A stretch of DNA of 64,000 nt, taken from DATEZO01 sp035255485 (GTDB lineage Bacteria > Pseudomonadota > Gammaproteobacteria > Burkholderiales > Burkholderiaceae_D). Location: assembly GCA_035255485.1 (NCBI GenBank), contig DATEZO010000062.1:7154-71153 (forward strand). The letters are read 5' to 3'. A program made the position numbers and the translations under genes. Positions 34,609 to 44,425 of this stretch are shown here, one piece after another (position 1 is the first letter of the stretch; each line of letters starts with the position of its first letter). Below the pieces are notes generated by a model. The model had not been told where the DNA came from and did not search any database. It saw only the letters and a list, made by a program, of their open reading frames with translations.

Positions 34609-35514
34609 TTATGCAATGCTGGCTGCCTCGCGGCGCAGTTGATCGGCCGTAAGCAGGAAGACCATGTCGTCTCCGGCGCTGGTCGACAGCCATGTCGGTT
34701 CCAGTTTGGGAAATGCGGCTTCCGCATGGCGGCGCTCGTTGCCGACCTCCACCATCAGCAGGCCTTGCCCGGTCAGCCGTTGTGCCGCCCCTGCCACGAT
34801 CCTGCGCACCAGATCCATGCCGTCGGCGCCGCCAGCCAATGCAATTTGCGGCTCGTGGCGGTATTCTTCCGGCAGTTTCGCCATCGAGTCCGAATTGACA
34901 TACGGTGGATTGGTAATGATGAGATCGTATTTCTTCTTCGGCACAGCGGCGTACAGATCGGATTCGATCAGGGTAATGCGGTCCTGCAGCGCATATTCTT
35001 CGACATTGCGCCGGGCCACCGCCAATGCATCGGCGGAGATGTCGACTGCATCGACATGCGCATTCGGGAAGGCGTCGGCCAGCATGATTGGCAGACAGCC
35101 GGACCCGGTGCATAGTTCAAGGATGTTGGCGACCGATTCGGGATCTTCTACCCAGGGCGCAAATTGCTCGGGGATCAGTTCTGCGATGAACGAGCGCGGC
35201 ACGATCACGCGCTGGTCGACGTAGAAACGGTAACCGCCCAGCCACGCTTCATTGGTGATGTACGCTGCCGGCACGCGTTCGGTCACGCGGCGTTCGATGA
35301 TCATCAGGAGCGCGGCAATTTCTTCGCGCAGCAGTCTTGCATCCAGAAACGGGTCGAGCTTGTCGAGCGGCAGCCTGAGCGTATGGAGAATCAGGTAGGC
35401 CGCTTCATCGACGGCATCATTGGTGCCGTGGCCGAAGGAGAGTTTCGCGGTATTGAAACAGGTAACGGCATAACGGAGTACATCGCGGATGGTGGCAAAA
35501 GTGGTTATGGTCAT
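34609..35514 (-). CDS. prmB: Ribosomal protein L3 N5-glutamine methyltransferase
   Basis: A protein of 301 residues of the HemK/PrmB family. It methylates the side chain of a glutamine in ribosomal protein L3. The SAM motif LELCTGSGCLPIMLA and the catalytic NPPYV (in IITNPPYVNSD) at about 200-210 are clear. The N-terminal helical part and the length distinguish PrmB from PrmC, which is usually shorter and neighbours prfA. A location just downstream of dapE is common in betaproteobacteria. It lies 91 bases after dapE and 90 before the ABC-F gene. Confidence 0.92.
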   Translation of the reverse strand: MTITTFATIRDVLRYAVTCFNTAKLSFGHGTNDAVDEAAYLILHTLRLPLDKLDPFLDARLLREEIAALLMIIERRVTERVPAAYITNEAWLGGYRFYVDQRVIVPRSFIAELIPEQFAPWVEDPESVANILELCTGSGCLPIMLADAFPNAHVDAVDISADALAVARRNVEEYALQDRITLIESDLYAAVPKKKYDLIITNPPYVNSDSMAKLPEEYRHEPQIALAGGADGMDLVRRIVAGAAQRLTGQGLLMVEVGNERRHAEAAFPKLEPTWLSTSAGDDMVFLLTADQLRREAASIA

Positions 35515-35605
35515 GATGAAAAAATAAGTGGGAGCGGAGCCATCCGGTGCGATGCGTACTCACGCGTCGAAAAATAAAGGATGGCTGACAGGTTCAGGCG
35601 ATGTT

Positions 35606-36733
35606 TCACAGCAGCAGATTTTCCAGCGTGCGTCGGTAGATATTTTTCAGCGGCTCGATGTGCCGGATTTCAATATGTTCGTCGATTTTATGGATGCTGC
35701 CGTTTAGCGGCCCGAATTCAACGATCTGCGGGCAAATCTGCGCGATGAAGCGGCCATCCGAGGTGCCGCCAGTAGTAGACAGATCGGCATCAACGCCGGT
35801 TTCCGTCTTGATCGCGGCGCATAGCGCATCGCTCAGGAATCCGCGCGGCGTCAGGAATGGCAGGCCGCTGACAGCCCATTTCAATTCATATTCAAGCGCA
35901 TGCCGGTTGAGAATGGCATGCACGCGCTGCTGCAAGCCGTCAATCGTACTGGCGGTGGAAAAACGGAAATTGAAGTCGATGACGACTTCACCGGGAATCA
36001 CGTTCGACGCGCCGGTGCCGCCATGGATATTCGATATCTGGCATGCGGTTGGCAGATAGTATTCGTTTCCTTCGTCCCATTGCTCGGACGCCAGTTCGGC
36101 CAAGGCAGGTGCGGCAAGGTGAATCGGGTTCTTCGCCAGTTGCGGATACGCGATATGCCCTTGCACGCCTTTGATGACCAGTCGGCCGGACATTGAACCG
36201 CGGCGGCCGTTCTTGATCACATCCCCCAGTTCATGCACCGAAGTCGGTTCGCCCACGACACAGTAGTCAGGCCGTTCGCCGCGTTCCTTCAGCATGTTGC
36301 ACACCACGACCGTACCGTCGGTTGCCGGGCCTTCCTCGTCGCTGGTGATCAGGAAGCCGATCGATCCCTTGTGATCCGGATGGGCGGCAATGAATTCTTC
36401 GACCGCGACTGCCATTGCGGCAATCGATGTTTTCATATCGGCGGCGCCGCGGCCATACAACTTGCCGTCGCGTTGCGTCGGGATGAACGGATGCGAATGC
36501 CATTGTTCCAGGGGGCCGGTCGGCACCACATCGGTATGCCCGGCAAACACCAGCAAGGGTTGCGCGCGGCCTTTCCTGGCCCATAAATTCGTGACATTGC
36601 CGGATGGTATCGATTCGCACTGGAAGCCGAGCGGCGCCAACAGGTCGATCAGGCGCTGCTGGCAGCCATTGTCATCCGGCGTCACGGACGGCAGCGCGAT
36701 CAGCGTTTCCGCAAATGCAAGCGTTTTACTCAT
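35606..36733 (-). CDS. dapE: Succinyl-diaminopimelate desuccinylase
   Basis: An M20-family enzyme of 375 residues with two zinc sites. It removes succinate from N-succinyl-LL-diaminopimelate in lysine and peptidoglycan-precursor synthesis. The metal ligands and catalytic residues are visible: His66 and Asp68 in FAGHTDVVP, Asp99 in GRGAADMKTS, Glu133/Glu134 in TSDEEGPA. The length is typical. It begins three bases after the ArsC-like gene stop, so translation is probably coupled. It acts two steps after DapD and one after DapC, both encoded upstream in the same - strand cluster. Confidence 0.96.
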   Translation of the reverse strand: MSKTLAFAETLIALPSVTPDDNGCQQRLIDLLAPLGFQCESIPSGNVTNLWARKGRAQPLLVFAGHTDVVPTGPLEQWHSHPFIPTQRDGKLYGRGAADMKTSIAAMAVAVEEFIAAHPDHKGSIGFLITSDEEGPATDGTVVVCNMLKERGERPDYCVVGEPTSVHELGDVIKNGRRGSMSGRLVIKGVQGHIAYPQLAKNPIHLAAPALAELASEQWDEGNEYYLPTACQISNIHGGTGASNVIPGEVVIDFNFRFSTASTIDGLQQRVHAILNRHALEYELKWAVSGLPFLTPRGFLSDALCAAIKTETGVDADLSTTGGTSDGRFIAQICPQIVEFGPLNGSIHKIDEHIEIRHIEPLKNIYRRTLENLLL

Positions 36734-36736
36734 GGG

Positions 36737-37087
36737 TTACGTGTTGAAAATCCGTTGATAAGTTGCTTCGTCGAATCCGACGTATGTGCGGCCATCCAGG
36801 ACCAGAACCGGCCGCTTGATGATGGTTGGCGCTTCGAACATCAAAGCGGCGGCGCCCGGTGCATCGTTGATGGTTGCCTTGCGTTCGTCCGATAGCGTGC
36901 GCCAGGTGGAGCCTTTCCGGTTAAGCAGGGTTTCCCACTCGATATCCTGCAGCCACAGATCGATCTGTTGGCGCATGATGCCGGATTTTCTGAAGTCATG
37001 GAATGCATACGATACGGTGTGCCGGTCGAGCCATGCGCGCGCCTTCCTGACCTGGTCGCAGTTCGGAATGCCGTAGAGAGTCGTCAT
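36737..37087 (-). CDS. ArsC/Spx-family protein (YffB-like)
   Basis: A thioredoxin-fold protein of 116 residues. The N-terminal TLYGIPNCDQVRKARAWLD contains one active-site Cys (Cys10), and RPVLVLDGRTYVGFDEATYQ is the C-terminal family motif. It is the YffB/ArsC-like type rather than a proven arsenate reductase; the arsenate-binding arginine pattern is not obvious and no ars genes are nearby. It sits between the PilU-like gene (4 bases away) and dapE (3 bases away). YffB-type genes next to dapE are common in proteobacteria, but the reason is not known. Confidence 0.88.
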   Translation of the reverse strand: MTTLYGIPNCDQVRKARAWLDRHTVSYAFHDFRKSGIMRQQIDLWLQDIEWETLLNRKGSTWRTLSDERKATINDAPGAAALMFEAPTIIKRPVLVLDGRTYVGFDEATYQRIFNT

Positions 37088-37091
37088 GCGC

Positions 37092-38231
37092 TTACATGTT
37101 CAGTGTAAATTCGGTAAATGAGGCTTCTCCTTCGTCTTTTTTCTGGACTGGTTCGGGTGGCCTGGCTTGATTGGATTGCTCATTGTTCAACAGCCAGTAA
37201 AGATTGCTGGCCGAATCGGCATGCGCCAGCGCTTCTTCTTGTGTAACCGCACCTTCCTTGATGAGATGCAGCAAGGCCTGTTCGAATGTCTGCGAGCCCG
37301 GCGACAGACTTTTTTCGATCGCCTCCCTGATCTGCCCGATGGCACCCTGTTCAATCAGTTCCGAGACATGGCGGGTGTTCAACATGACTTCTACCGCCGG
37401 CCTGCGTCCGCCCCTGATTGCGCTGACCAGGCGCTGCGATATGATCGCTTTCAGCGTCGCCGCCAGATCGAACAGCAGCGCCTGCCGCGATTCAATCGGA
37501 TAAAAGCTGATGATGCGGGTCAGCGCCTGATAACTGTTATTCGCATGCAGCGTGGCTACCACCAGATGCCCCGATTGCGCATACGCCAGCGCCGCACTCA
37601 TGGTGTCCTTGTCGCGAATCTCGCCGATCAGGATGCAATCAGGTGCCTGGCGCAGCGCGTTTTTCAGCGCAATGTCGAGAGTGGCGGCATCGATCCCGAT
37701 TTCGCGTTGATTGACAATCGATTTCTTGTTCCGGAACAGGAATTCAATCGGATCTTCCAGTGTCAGGATATGGCCTGTCCTGAGCGTGTTGCGATGGTCC
37801 AGCATGGATGCGATCGTGGTGGACTTGCCGGAACCGGTGGCGCCGACCACCAGCAGCAAACCGCGTTTTTCCATGATGAGATCGCCCAGCAGGGGCGGCA
37901 TATGGATGCTATCCAGCTCGGGAATATTACTCGGAATGTAGCGCACCACCGCCGATACGCTACCGCGCTGCTGGAATGCGGACAGACGAAAACTGCCTAC
38001 ACCCTCCACGGGAATGCCCATGTTGAGTTCATGGTCATGCTCCAGTTCCTGCAACCGCGCGCTGGATGTCACTTCCGCCAGCAATGCCATGATGGTGCTG
38101 TTGTCCATCTTTTGCTGATTGATCGGCACCAGATGTCCATCGATCTTGAGATGGATGGGCGAATTGACCGCCAGAAACATATCGGATGCTTTTTTTTCCT
38201 TCATCAGCAAAAACAAGCGGTTCATCACCAT
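37092..38231 (-). CDS. PilU/PilT-like type IV pilus retraction ATPase
   Basis: A secretion-type ATPase of 379 residues. An N-terminal PAS-like part (ASDMFLAVNSPIHLKIDGHL) is followed by the RecA-like core with Walker A GATGSGKS at 130-137, the Asp box ILTLEDPIEFLF, Walker B DCILIGEIRDKDTM and the His box SGHLVVATLHANN. The end of about 40 residues past the core is longer than in PilT and fits PilU better. PilU works with PilT in pilus retraction, but no pilT is in this window. ATG 38231 has an AGGAG site six bases upstream. The gene is set inside the dap cluster, 47 bases after dapD and 4 before the ArsC-like gene. Confidence 0.88.
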   Translation of the reverse strand: MVMNRLFLLMKEKKASDMFLAVNSPIHLKIDGHLVPINQQKMDNSTIMALLAEVTSSARLQELEHDHELNMGIPVEGVGSFRLSAFQQRGSVSAVVRYIPSNIPELDSIHMPPLLGDLIMEKRGLLLVVGATGSGKSTTIASMLDHRNTLRTGHILTLEDPIEFLFRNKKSIVNQREIGIDAATLDIALKNALRQAPDCILIGEIRDKDTMSAALAYAQSGHLVVATLHANNSYQALTRIISFYPIESRQALLFDLAATLKAIISQRLVSAIRGGRRPAVEVMLNTRHVSELIEQGAIGQIREAIEKSLSPGSQTFEQALLHLIKEGAVTQEEALAHADSASNLYWLLNNEQSNQARPPEPVQKKDEGEASFTEFTLNM

Positions 38232-38278
38232 GCCGGGCTCCTGGAGACAATGCAAAACACGAGGGGAAAGAACTGCGT

Positions 38279-39106
38279 TCAGGCTTCGCGCAGCAATTCG
38301 TTGATGCCGGTCTTGGCGCGCGTTTGCGCATCGACGCGCTTGACGATGACCGCGCAGTACAGATTGTACTTGCCGCTATCGCGTGGCAGCGAGCCGCTGA
38401 TCACCACCGAGCCTGCCGGCACGCGGCCATAGCTGGTCTCGCCTGTGGCGCGATCATAGATCGGCGTGCTCTGGCCAAGATATACACCCATCGAGATCAC
38501 CGAGTTTTCTTCGACGATCACGCCTTCCACGACTTCGGAGCGTGCGCCGATGAAGCAATTGTCTTCGATGATGGTCGGATTGGCCTGCATCGGCTCCAGC
38601 ACGCCGCCGATACCGACACCGCCGGACAGATGGACGTTCTTGCCGATTTGTGCGCAGGAACCGACGGTTGCCCAGGTATCCACCATCGTGCCCTCATCGA
38701 CGTAGGCGCCGATATTCACATAGGAGGGCATCAGCACGACATTCCTGCCGATGAAGCTGCCGCGTCGGGCCACTGCCGGCGGCACCACGCGAAAACCGCC
38801 CCTGGCAAAATCTTCAGCGGTGTAATTGGCGAACTTGGTCGGCACCTTGTCGTAAAACTGCATGCTGCCGCCGGCCGGCATCGGCATGTTGTCTTCCAGG
38901 CGGAATGACAGCAGCACTGCTTTCTTGATCCACTGGTTGACGGTCCAGGCGCCGTCAGCCTTTTGCGCGACGCGCAATGCGCCCTGGTCCAGTTGCGCCA
39001 GCACTTGCGCAACTGCGTCGCGCACGTCGGCCGGCGCCGATTTCGGGGAAAAATTCGCACGGTCTTCCCATGCCTGGTCGATGATTTGTTGCAGTTGGCG
39101 AGTCAT
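38279..39106 (-). CDS. dapD: Tetrahydrodipicolinate N-succinyltransferase
   Basis: A protein of 275 residues with a left-handed beta helix. It succinylates tetrahydrodipicolinate with succinyl-CoA in diaminopimelate synthesis. The hexapeptide repeats run from about 105 to 230 (VLMPSYVNIGAYVDEGTMVD, VGSCAQIGKNVHLSGGVGIG). Start 39106 (MTRQLQQIIDQAWEDR) gives the usual length; the frame stays open upstream to 39265 but overlaps dapC. It lies 28 bases after dapC. Confidence 0.97.
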   Translation of the reverse strand: MTRQLQQIIDQAWEDRANFSPKSAPADVRDAVAQVLAQLDQGALRVAQKADGAWTVNQWIKKAVLLSFRLEDNMPMPAGGSMQFYDKVPTKFANYTAEDFARGGFRVVPPAVARRGSFIGRNVVLMPSYVNIGAYVDEGTMVDTWATVGSCAQIGKNVHLSGGVGIGGVLEPMQANPTIIEDNCFIGARSEVVEGVIVEENSVISMGVYLGQSTPIYDRATGETSYGRVPAGSVVISGSLPRDSGKYNLYCAVIVKRVDAQTRAKTGINELLREA

Positions 39107-39134
39107 CTTGTGTCGGTATTTAGAGGTTGATTGA

Positions 39135-40343
39135 TTAATGCGTCGAGAGGTTCCGGGTGAATGCGGCAATGCGGTGTGCTGCTTCCATGCATTCATCGGG
39201 TTCGGCGACCAGCGCCATGCGGATGCGATTCCGTCCGGGGTTGATGCCATGCGCGTCACGCGCAAGGAAGCTGCCGGGTAATACCGTCACATTATATTCG
39301 GCATACAGGCGCTTCGCGTATTCCGTGTCCGAGATCGCAACATGCCGGTCGACTCTTGCCCAAAGATAAAATGCGGCATCCGGCAATGCAACCTCCAGTA
39401 CCGGTTGCAGCAGCGGCATGACCTGATTGAATTTTGCAATGTATTTGGCGCGGTTTTCGATTACATGTCGTTCATCGTTCCATGCCGCAATCGACGCGCT
39501 CTGGATCGAAGGGCACATCGCGCTACCGTGATAGGTGCGGTACAGCAGGAATTTTTTGATGATATCGGCGTTGCCGGCGACAAAACCGGAACGCATGCCG
39601 GGTACATTGGAGCGCTTGGACAGGCTGGAAAACACGATCAGGCGCGGATAATCGGCACGGCCGAGCTGGTGGGCGGCTTCCAGTCCGCCCAAAGGCGGCT
39701 CATCCTTGAAATAAATCTCGGAGTAGCACTCATCGGAGCCGATGATGAAGCCGTAACGGTCGGACAGCGCAAACAGTTCTTTCCAGTCGGCCAGCGACAG
39801 CACTGCGCCGGTCGGATTACCGGGCGAGCACACATACAGCAGCCGGACGCGTTGCCAGACCTCGGCCGGAACGCTGCCGTAATCCGGCGCGAAGTTGCGC
39901 GCCGGGTCCGAATTCACGAAATAAGGCTGCGCTCCCGCCAGCCAGGTCGCGCCTTCGTAAATCTGATAGAACGGATTCGGGCACATCACCAGTGCATCCC
40001 CGGCCGGATCGATCACGGTTTGCGCCAGCGAAAACAACGCTTCGCGCGAGCCATTGGTCGGCAGAATCTGGGTGGTCGGGTCCAGTTTCGGCAATTGATA
40101 ACGGCGCTCCAGCCATCCCGCGATGGCGGCGCGCAGCGCCTCGGAGCCAGCCGTGGCCGGATAGTTTTCCAGGCCGCTTAAATTATCCGTCAATGCCTGC
40201 CGAATGAAGGCGGGCGTGGGATGCCGGGGTTCTCCGAGACCAAGGCTGATCGGGGTGAAGGCTGGATTCGGTGCGACACCGGAGAACAGCTGGCGCAGCT
40301 TTTCAAAAGGGTAGGGTTGCAGCTTGTTTAAGAGAGGATTCAC
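39135..40343 (-). CDS. dapC: Succinyldiaminopimelate transaminase
   Basis: A class I/II PLP aminotransferase of about 402 residues. It converts N-succinyl-2-amino-6-ketopimelate to N-succinyl-LL-diaminopimelate, using glutamate. The core motifs are SLGLGEPRHPTP, VCSPGNPTGAV and the PLP lysine in VFSSLSKRSNVPGMRSGF. GTG 40343 gives the family's NPLLNKLQPYPFEKLRQLF start; ATG 40379 would add twelve residues without clear homology. Neither has a good ribosome binding site. It heads the dap cluster and is divergent from smc across about 235 bases. Confidence 0.92.
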   Translation of the reverse strand: MNPLLNKLQPYPFEKLRQLFSGVAPNPAFTPISLGLGEPRHPTPAFIRQALTDNLSGLENYPATAGSEALRAAIAGWLERRYQLPKLDPTTQILPTNGSREALFSLAQTVIDPAGDALVMCPNPFYQIYEGATWLAGAQPYFVNSDPARNFAPDYGSVPAEVWQRVRLLYVCSPGNPTGAVLSLADWKELFALSDRYGFIIGSDECYSEIYFKDEPPLGGLEAAHQLGRADYPRLIVFSSLSKRSNVPGMRSGFVAGNADIIKKFLLYRTYHGSAMCPSIQSASIAAWNDERHVIENRAKYIAKFNQVMPLLQPVLEVALPDAAFYLWARVDRHVAISDTEYAKRLYAEYNVTVLPGSFLARDAHGINPGRNRIRMALVAEPDECMEAAHRIAAFTRNLSTH

Positions 40344-40578
40344 GTAAATGCCGACGATACGAAATTGATTGAAAGACAAAGCAGCGAGAGTGCCGCATTA
40401 TACCGCTCCCGTCCTGTTTCCGAGGGGTAATCATTGGCGGCGAAAACAATGGGCTGCCTATATGGAATGATATGATAAGTCGCTTCCGATAGAGACGGAC
40501 TCGCGTCGTGGCGGCTTGTTGCATTCAATCCGGCAGCAACGCCTGTTTTTATTTCTTACGCTAAATACAATCGATAAA

Positions 40579-43500
40579 GTGCGCTTAACTTCCATTAAAT
40601 TATCGGGATTCAAATCCTTCGTCGATCTCACGAATTTCCAGGTCCCGGGCCAGCTGGTGGGCGTGGTCGGGCCGAATGGCTGCGGCAAATCGAACATCAT
40701 CGATGCGGTGCGCTGGGTGCTGGGGGAGTCGAAAGCATCCGAGCTGCGCGGCGAATCGATGCAAGACGTGATTTTCAACGGCAGTTCGCATCGCAAGCCG
40801 GCCGGCCGCGCTTCCGTCGAGCTGGTGTTCGATAATGCCGATGGCAAGGCCGCGGGCCAATGGAGCCAGTATGCGGAAATTGCGGTCAAGCGCACCCTGA
40901 CGCGCGACGGCACATCGACCTATTACATCAATAACCAGGCGGTACGCCGCCGCGACATCCAGGATATCTTCCTCGGCACGGGCCTGGGGCCGCGCGCGTA
41001 TGCAATCATCGGGCAAGGCATGATTTCGCGCATCATCGAAGCGCGCCCGGAAGAATTACGGGTTTTTCTGGAAGAGGCGGCCGGGGTCTCCAAATACAAG
41101 GAGCGTCGCCGTGAAACCGAAAACCGGCTGCATGACACGCGCGAAAACCTGATCCGCGTCGAGGATATCCTGCGTGAACTGAATGCCAATCTTGAGAAGC
41201 TGGAAGCGCAGGCAGCGGTTGCCAGGAAATTCCACGAATTGCAGCACGATCAGGAAGAAAAGCAGAAGCTGCTGTGGCTGTTGCGTAAAAATGAGGCCAA
41301 GGCAGAGCAGGAAAAATTTTTCCGCGAGATCGAACAGGCGCAGACCGCCCTGGAAGCGCAGACCGCCGGCCTGCGTCATGTCGAGACCGAACTGGAGCAT
41401 ATGCGGCAGGCACACTATACCGCCGGCGACCGCATGCATCAGGCGCAAGGGCATTTGTACCAGACCAATTCCGAAATCGGCAGCCTGGAAGCGCAGATCA
41501 AGTTCGTGATCGAATCGCGCAGTCGCCTGCAGTCGCAGTTGAATTCGTTGACTGCGCAGCGCGACCAGTGGCAACGGCAAGGCCAGCAGCAGCTGGACGA
41601 ACTGGCGGAAGCCGACATGCACCTGGAAGAGCATGCGATGCGCGTGGAACAGGCGCAGGAAGCCGCGCAGCAGCAGAACGACCGGATTCCCGCACTCGAA
41701 CAGGCATGGCGCGCAGCGCAGCTGAAGACAGCCGAGTCGCGCAGCAAGACCATGCAGGTGCAGCAGCGAATCGAACTGGAGTCCGCGCATCAACGCAATG
41801 CATCGAATATCCTGTCCGGGCTGGCGGTGCGCAGGGAGCGCTTGTCGCAGGAAAAAAACGGCTTGCATGCGCCGGATGCCATGCATCTTTCCAATCTCAC
41901 CCTGCAGCTGGAAGAAAAACAGGCCGCGCTGGAAGAAGCACAGCAGCAGCTGGAAGCGGCACAGGAACAGCAGCCGCGGCTGGAAGAGGAGCGCCGCGCA
42001 ACGCAGCAGCAGGTCAATGCGGAAAATGCCGCCAATGCGCAACTGGAAGCGCGGCTGGCAGCGCTCAAGCAATTGCAGGAAAGCGTGCAGACCCAGGGCA
42101 AGGTGCAGCCCTGGCTGAGCAAGCATGAACTGGCCGGCCTGCCGCGTCTGTGGCAAAAGCTGCAGATCCGGCAAGGCTGGGAAACGGCGCTCGAATCGGT
42201 GCTGCGCGAACGCACTGCCGCGCTTGAAATGTCGAATATCGATTGGGCGAAAGCGTTTTTCAGCGATGCGCCGCCGGCCAAACTGGCGTTGTTTACCGCC
42301 AATCCGGGGCTGGCGCAGGTCAGCGGCGCGGAAAGCCCTGCCGGATTGCAGCCTTTCCTGGCGCTGCTACAGCTAAATGACCCCGGATTGCGCGCGCTGA
42401 TGCAGGACTGGCTGCACAACGTATTTGTTGCGGAAGATCCGGCCGCAGCCTTCGCCGATCGCGCCAGGCTGCCGGTCGGCGCTTGTTTCGTCACCCGGCA
42501 GGGGCATGTGATCGGCCGTTCAAGCGTGCGTTTCTATGCGTCGGATTCGGAACAGGATGGCATGCTGGCGCGCCAGCAGGAAATCGAAAACATCACCAGG
42601 CAGTTGCGCGCCCAGCACATGCTTGCCGATGAAGCCCGGTCGCGCGCGGTGCGCGCGGAGGCCGCATTGACGCAGGCGGTGCAACGCTTGCAGGAATTCC
42701 GCCAGCGCGTCGGCACGTTGACCCAGGCAGTGCACAGCTTGCAGATCGAAGCGATGAAGCTTTCCGAGATTCGCGAGCGCTATAGCCAGCGCAGCATGCA
42801 AATCGGTGCGGACCTGGCCGAGATCGCCACCCAGGAAGCGGAGCAGCAGCAGATCCAGGCTGAATCGGAAATGCAGTTCGAGCAGCTGGATATCGAACTG
42901 GCTGAGCTGCAGGAAATGCATGAGCAATGCCAGACCGATTATCTGGCGAAGGAACAGCAGCTGAGCGATGCGCGCCAGCGCGTGCGCGAGCTGGAGCGTA
43001 CCGCGCAGGAGGCGGAGTTCGCCGAAAAATCGCATCGCAACAAGATTGCCGAACTGAAGCGCAATATCGCCATTGCCCAGGAGCAGGCCGCGCAACTGTT
43101 CACCAGCATGCAACAGGGCCATCTTGAACTGGAAAGCCTGGACGATCAGGCGGCGCAGGCGGGACTGCAAGCGCTGCTGGATCGGCGCAGCGATCAGGAG
43201 CGCGCCCTGGCCGATGCGCGGCATGAACTCGACCAGTTGACGCAGAAGCTGCGCCAGCATGAAGAAACGCGGATGCAGGCCGAGCGCAGCCTGCAGCCGC
43301 AGCGCGACCGGATCATGGAACTGCAGTTGAAAGAGCAGGCGGCGCGCCTGAATCAGGAGCAATATGCGCAGCAGCTGCAGGAGGCGGGTGCGGACGAGGC
43401 GACGCTGGCCGGAAAGCTGATTGACGACATCCGGCCATCCTGGCTGCAAGGCGAAGTGACGCGCCTGACCAATGCGATTGCCGCGCTGGGCGCGGTCAAT

Positions 43501-44112
43501 CTGGCGGCGCTGGAAGAACTGACGCAGGCCGCCGAACGCAAGAATTTCCTCGATGCGCAACTGGCGGACCTGACCGAAGCCATCAACACGCTGCAGGATG
43601 CGATTCACAGGATCGACAAGGAAACGCGTGAATTGCTGCAAGACACTTTCGATAAGGTCAATCAGCATTTCGGCGAGCTATTTCCGATTTTGTTTGGCGG
43701 CGGCAATGCACGGCTGAACATGACCGGGGAAGAGATTCTCGATTCCGGCGTCCAGGTGATGGCGCAGCCGCCGGGCAAGAAGAATGCGACGATTCATCTG
43801 CTGTCGGGCGGCGAGAAAGCATTGACGGCGACGGCGCTGGTATTTTCGATGTTCCAGCTCAATCCCGCGCCATTCTGCCTGCTCGACGAGGTCGATGCGC
43901 CACTGGATGACGCCAATACGGAGCGCTTCTGCAACATGGTCCAGCGCATGTCGTCGCATACGCAATTCCTGTTCATTTCGCATAACAAGATTGCGATGGA
44001 AATGGCGAATCAACTGATCGGCGTCACGATGCAAGAGCAGGGTGTGTCGCGCATTGTCGCAGTCGATCTGGAAGCTGCCGCGCATTTCACTTCCGAAGCG
44101 GAAACAGCCTGA
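40579..44112 (+). CDS. smc: Chromosome segregation protein SMC
   Basis: A protein of 1177 residues. The N-terminal ATPase half has Walker A GPNGCGKSNIIDAVRW from residue 31. Two long coiled coils, rich in Glu/Gln/Ala, flank a hinge at about 510-640. The C-terminal half has the signature LLSGGEKALTATALVF near 1073 and Walker B FCLLDEVDAPLDDAN near 1095. SMC forms the condensin ring with ScpA and ScpB. GTG 40579 is chosen because VRLTSIKLSGFKSFVD is the usual beginning; the frame stays open further upstream. It is divergent from dapC and precedes zipA and ligA, a betaproteobacterial order. Confidence 0.97.
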   Translation: MRLTSIKLSGFKSFVDLTNFQVPGQLVGVVGPNGCGKSNIIDAVRWVLGESKASELRGESMQDVIFNGSSHRKPAGRASVELVFDNADGKAAGQWSQYAEIAVKRTLTRDGTSTYYINNQAVRRRDIQDIFLGTGLGPRAYAIIGQGMISRIIEARPEELRVFLEEAAGVSKYKERRRETENRLHDTRENLIRVEDILRELNANLEKLEAQAAVARKFHELQHDQEEKQKLLWLLRKNEAKAEQEKFFREIEQAQTALEAQTAGLRHVETELEHMRQAHYTAGDRMHQAQGHLYQTNSEIGSLEAQIKFVIESRSRLQSQLNSLTAQRDQWQRQGQQQLDELAEADMHLEEHAMRVEQAQEAAQQQNDRIPALEQAWRAAQLKTAESRSKTMQVQQRIELESAHQRNASNILSGLAVRRERLSQEKNGLHAPDAMHLSNLTLQLEEKQAALEEAQQQLEAAQEQQPRLEEERRATQQQVNAENAANAQLEARLAALKQLQESVQTQGKVQPWLSKHELAGLPRLWQKLQIRQGWETALESVLRERTAALEMSNIDWAKAFFSDAPPAKLALFTANPGLAQVSGAESPAGLQPFLALLQLNDPGLRALMQDWLHNVFVAEDPAAAFADRARLPVGACFVTRQGHVIGRSSVRFYASDSEQDGMLARQQEIENITRQLRAQHMLADEARSRAVRAEAALTQAVQRLQEFRQRVGTLTQAVHSLQIEAMKLSEIRERYSQRSMQIGADLAEIATQEAEQQQIQAESEMQFEQLDIELAELQEMHEQCQTDYLAKEQQLSDARQRVRELERTAQEAEFAEKSHRNKIAELKRNIAIAQEQAAQLFTSMQQGHLELESLDDQAAQAGLQALLDRRSDQERALADARHELDQLTQKLRQHEETRMQAERSLQPQRDRIMELQLKEQAARLNQEQYAQQLQEAGADEATLAGKLIDDIRPSWLQGEVTRLTNAIAALGAVNLAALEELTQAAERKNFLDAQLADLTEAINTLQDAIHRIDKETRELLQDTFDKVNQHFGELFPILFGGGNARLNMTGEEILDSGVQVMAQPPGKKNATIHLLSGGEKALTATALVFSMFQLNPAPFCLLDEVDAPLDDANTERFCNMVQRMSSHTQFLFISHNKIAMEMANQLIGVTMQEQGVSRIVAVDLEAAAHFTSEAETA

Positions 44113-44425
44113 TTCGGGATACTTGCGTTGCCGGTAATGTCGGCAAGTGCGCAAAGGAGGTGCTTGGTCGATCAGGGCCGGCACCGGCAGCCTGTCTGGA
44201 TGTGCTGGAATACACCGCGGTGTATTTTAAAACTGGCGCGTATTTATTGCGAATATTGCTATATTTTAAAGTATACCCCCGGTATTTTGTCTTTTCCAGG
44301 ATGGAAGGCCGGTTTGTCTTCTCGCCATTCCCGCTGAAGATTGCGGGAATGAATGACGGAAAAGTGGAATGATGGAACAGCGAACGGGAACAGCGTTGCG
44401 CATTCCGGTTACGCCGCACATGGCT
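44113..44425. other. Intergenic region after smc
   Basis: About 310 bases. It holds copy D of the dispersed repeat (44207-44280) and a short stem just after the smc stop (ACTTGC/GCAAGT) without a T run. I see no gene. Confidence 0.5.
44207..44280 (-). repeat. Dispersed intergenic repeat, copy D
   Basis: Read on the - strand it starts GGGGGTATAC, has the degenerate mini-stem CGCA-ATAAATA-CGCG and ends GTTTTAAAATACACCGC. Its 3' end is an 18-bp perfect palindrome, AATACACCGCGGTGTATT (44209-44226). It is the most AT-rich copy. Confidence 0.65.

Noticed and set aside
33676..35115. A 479-residue + frame opposite the ABC-F and prmB genes
   Set aside because: Both antisense genes have full family motifs; this frame is their shadow.
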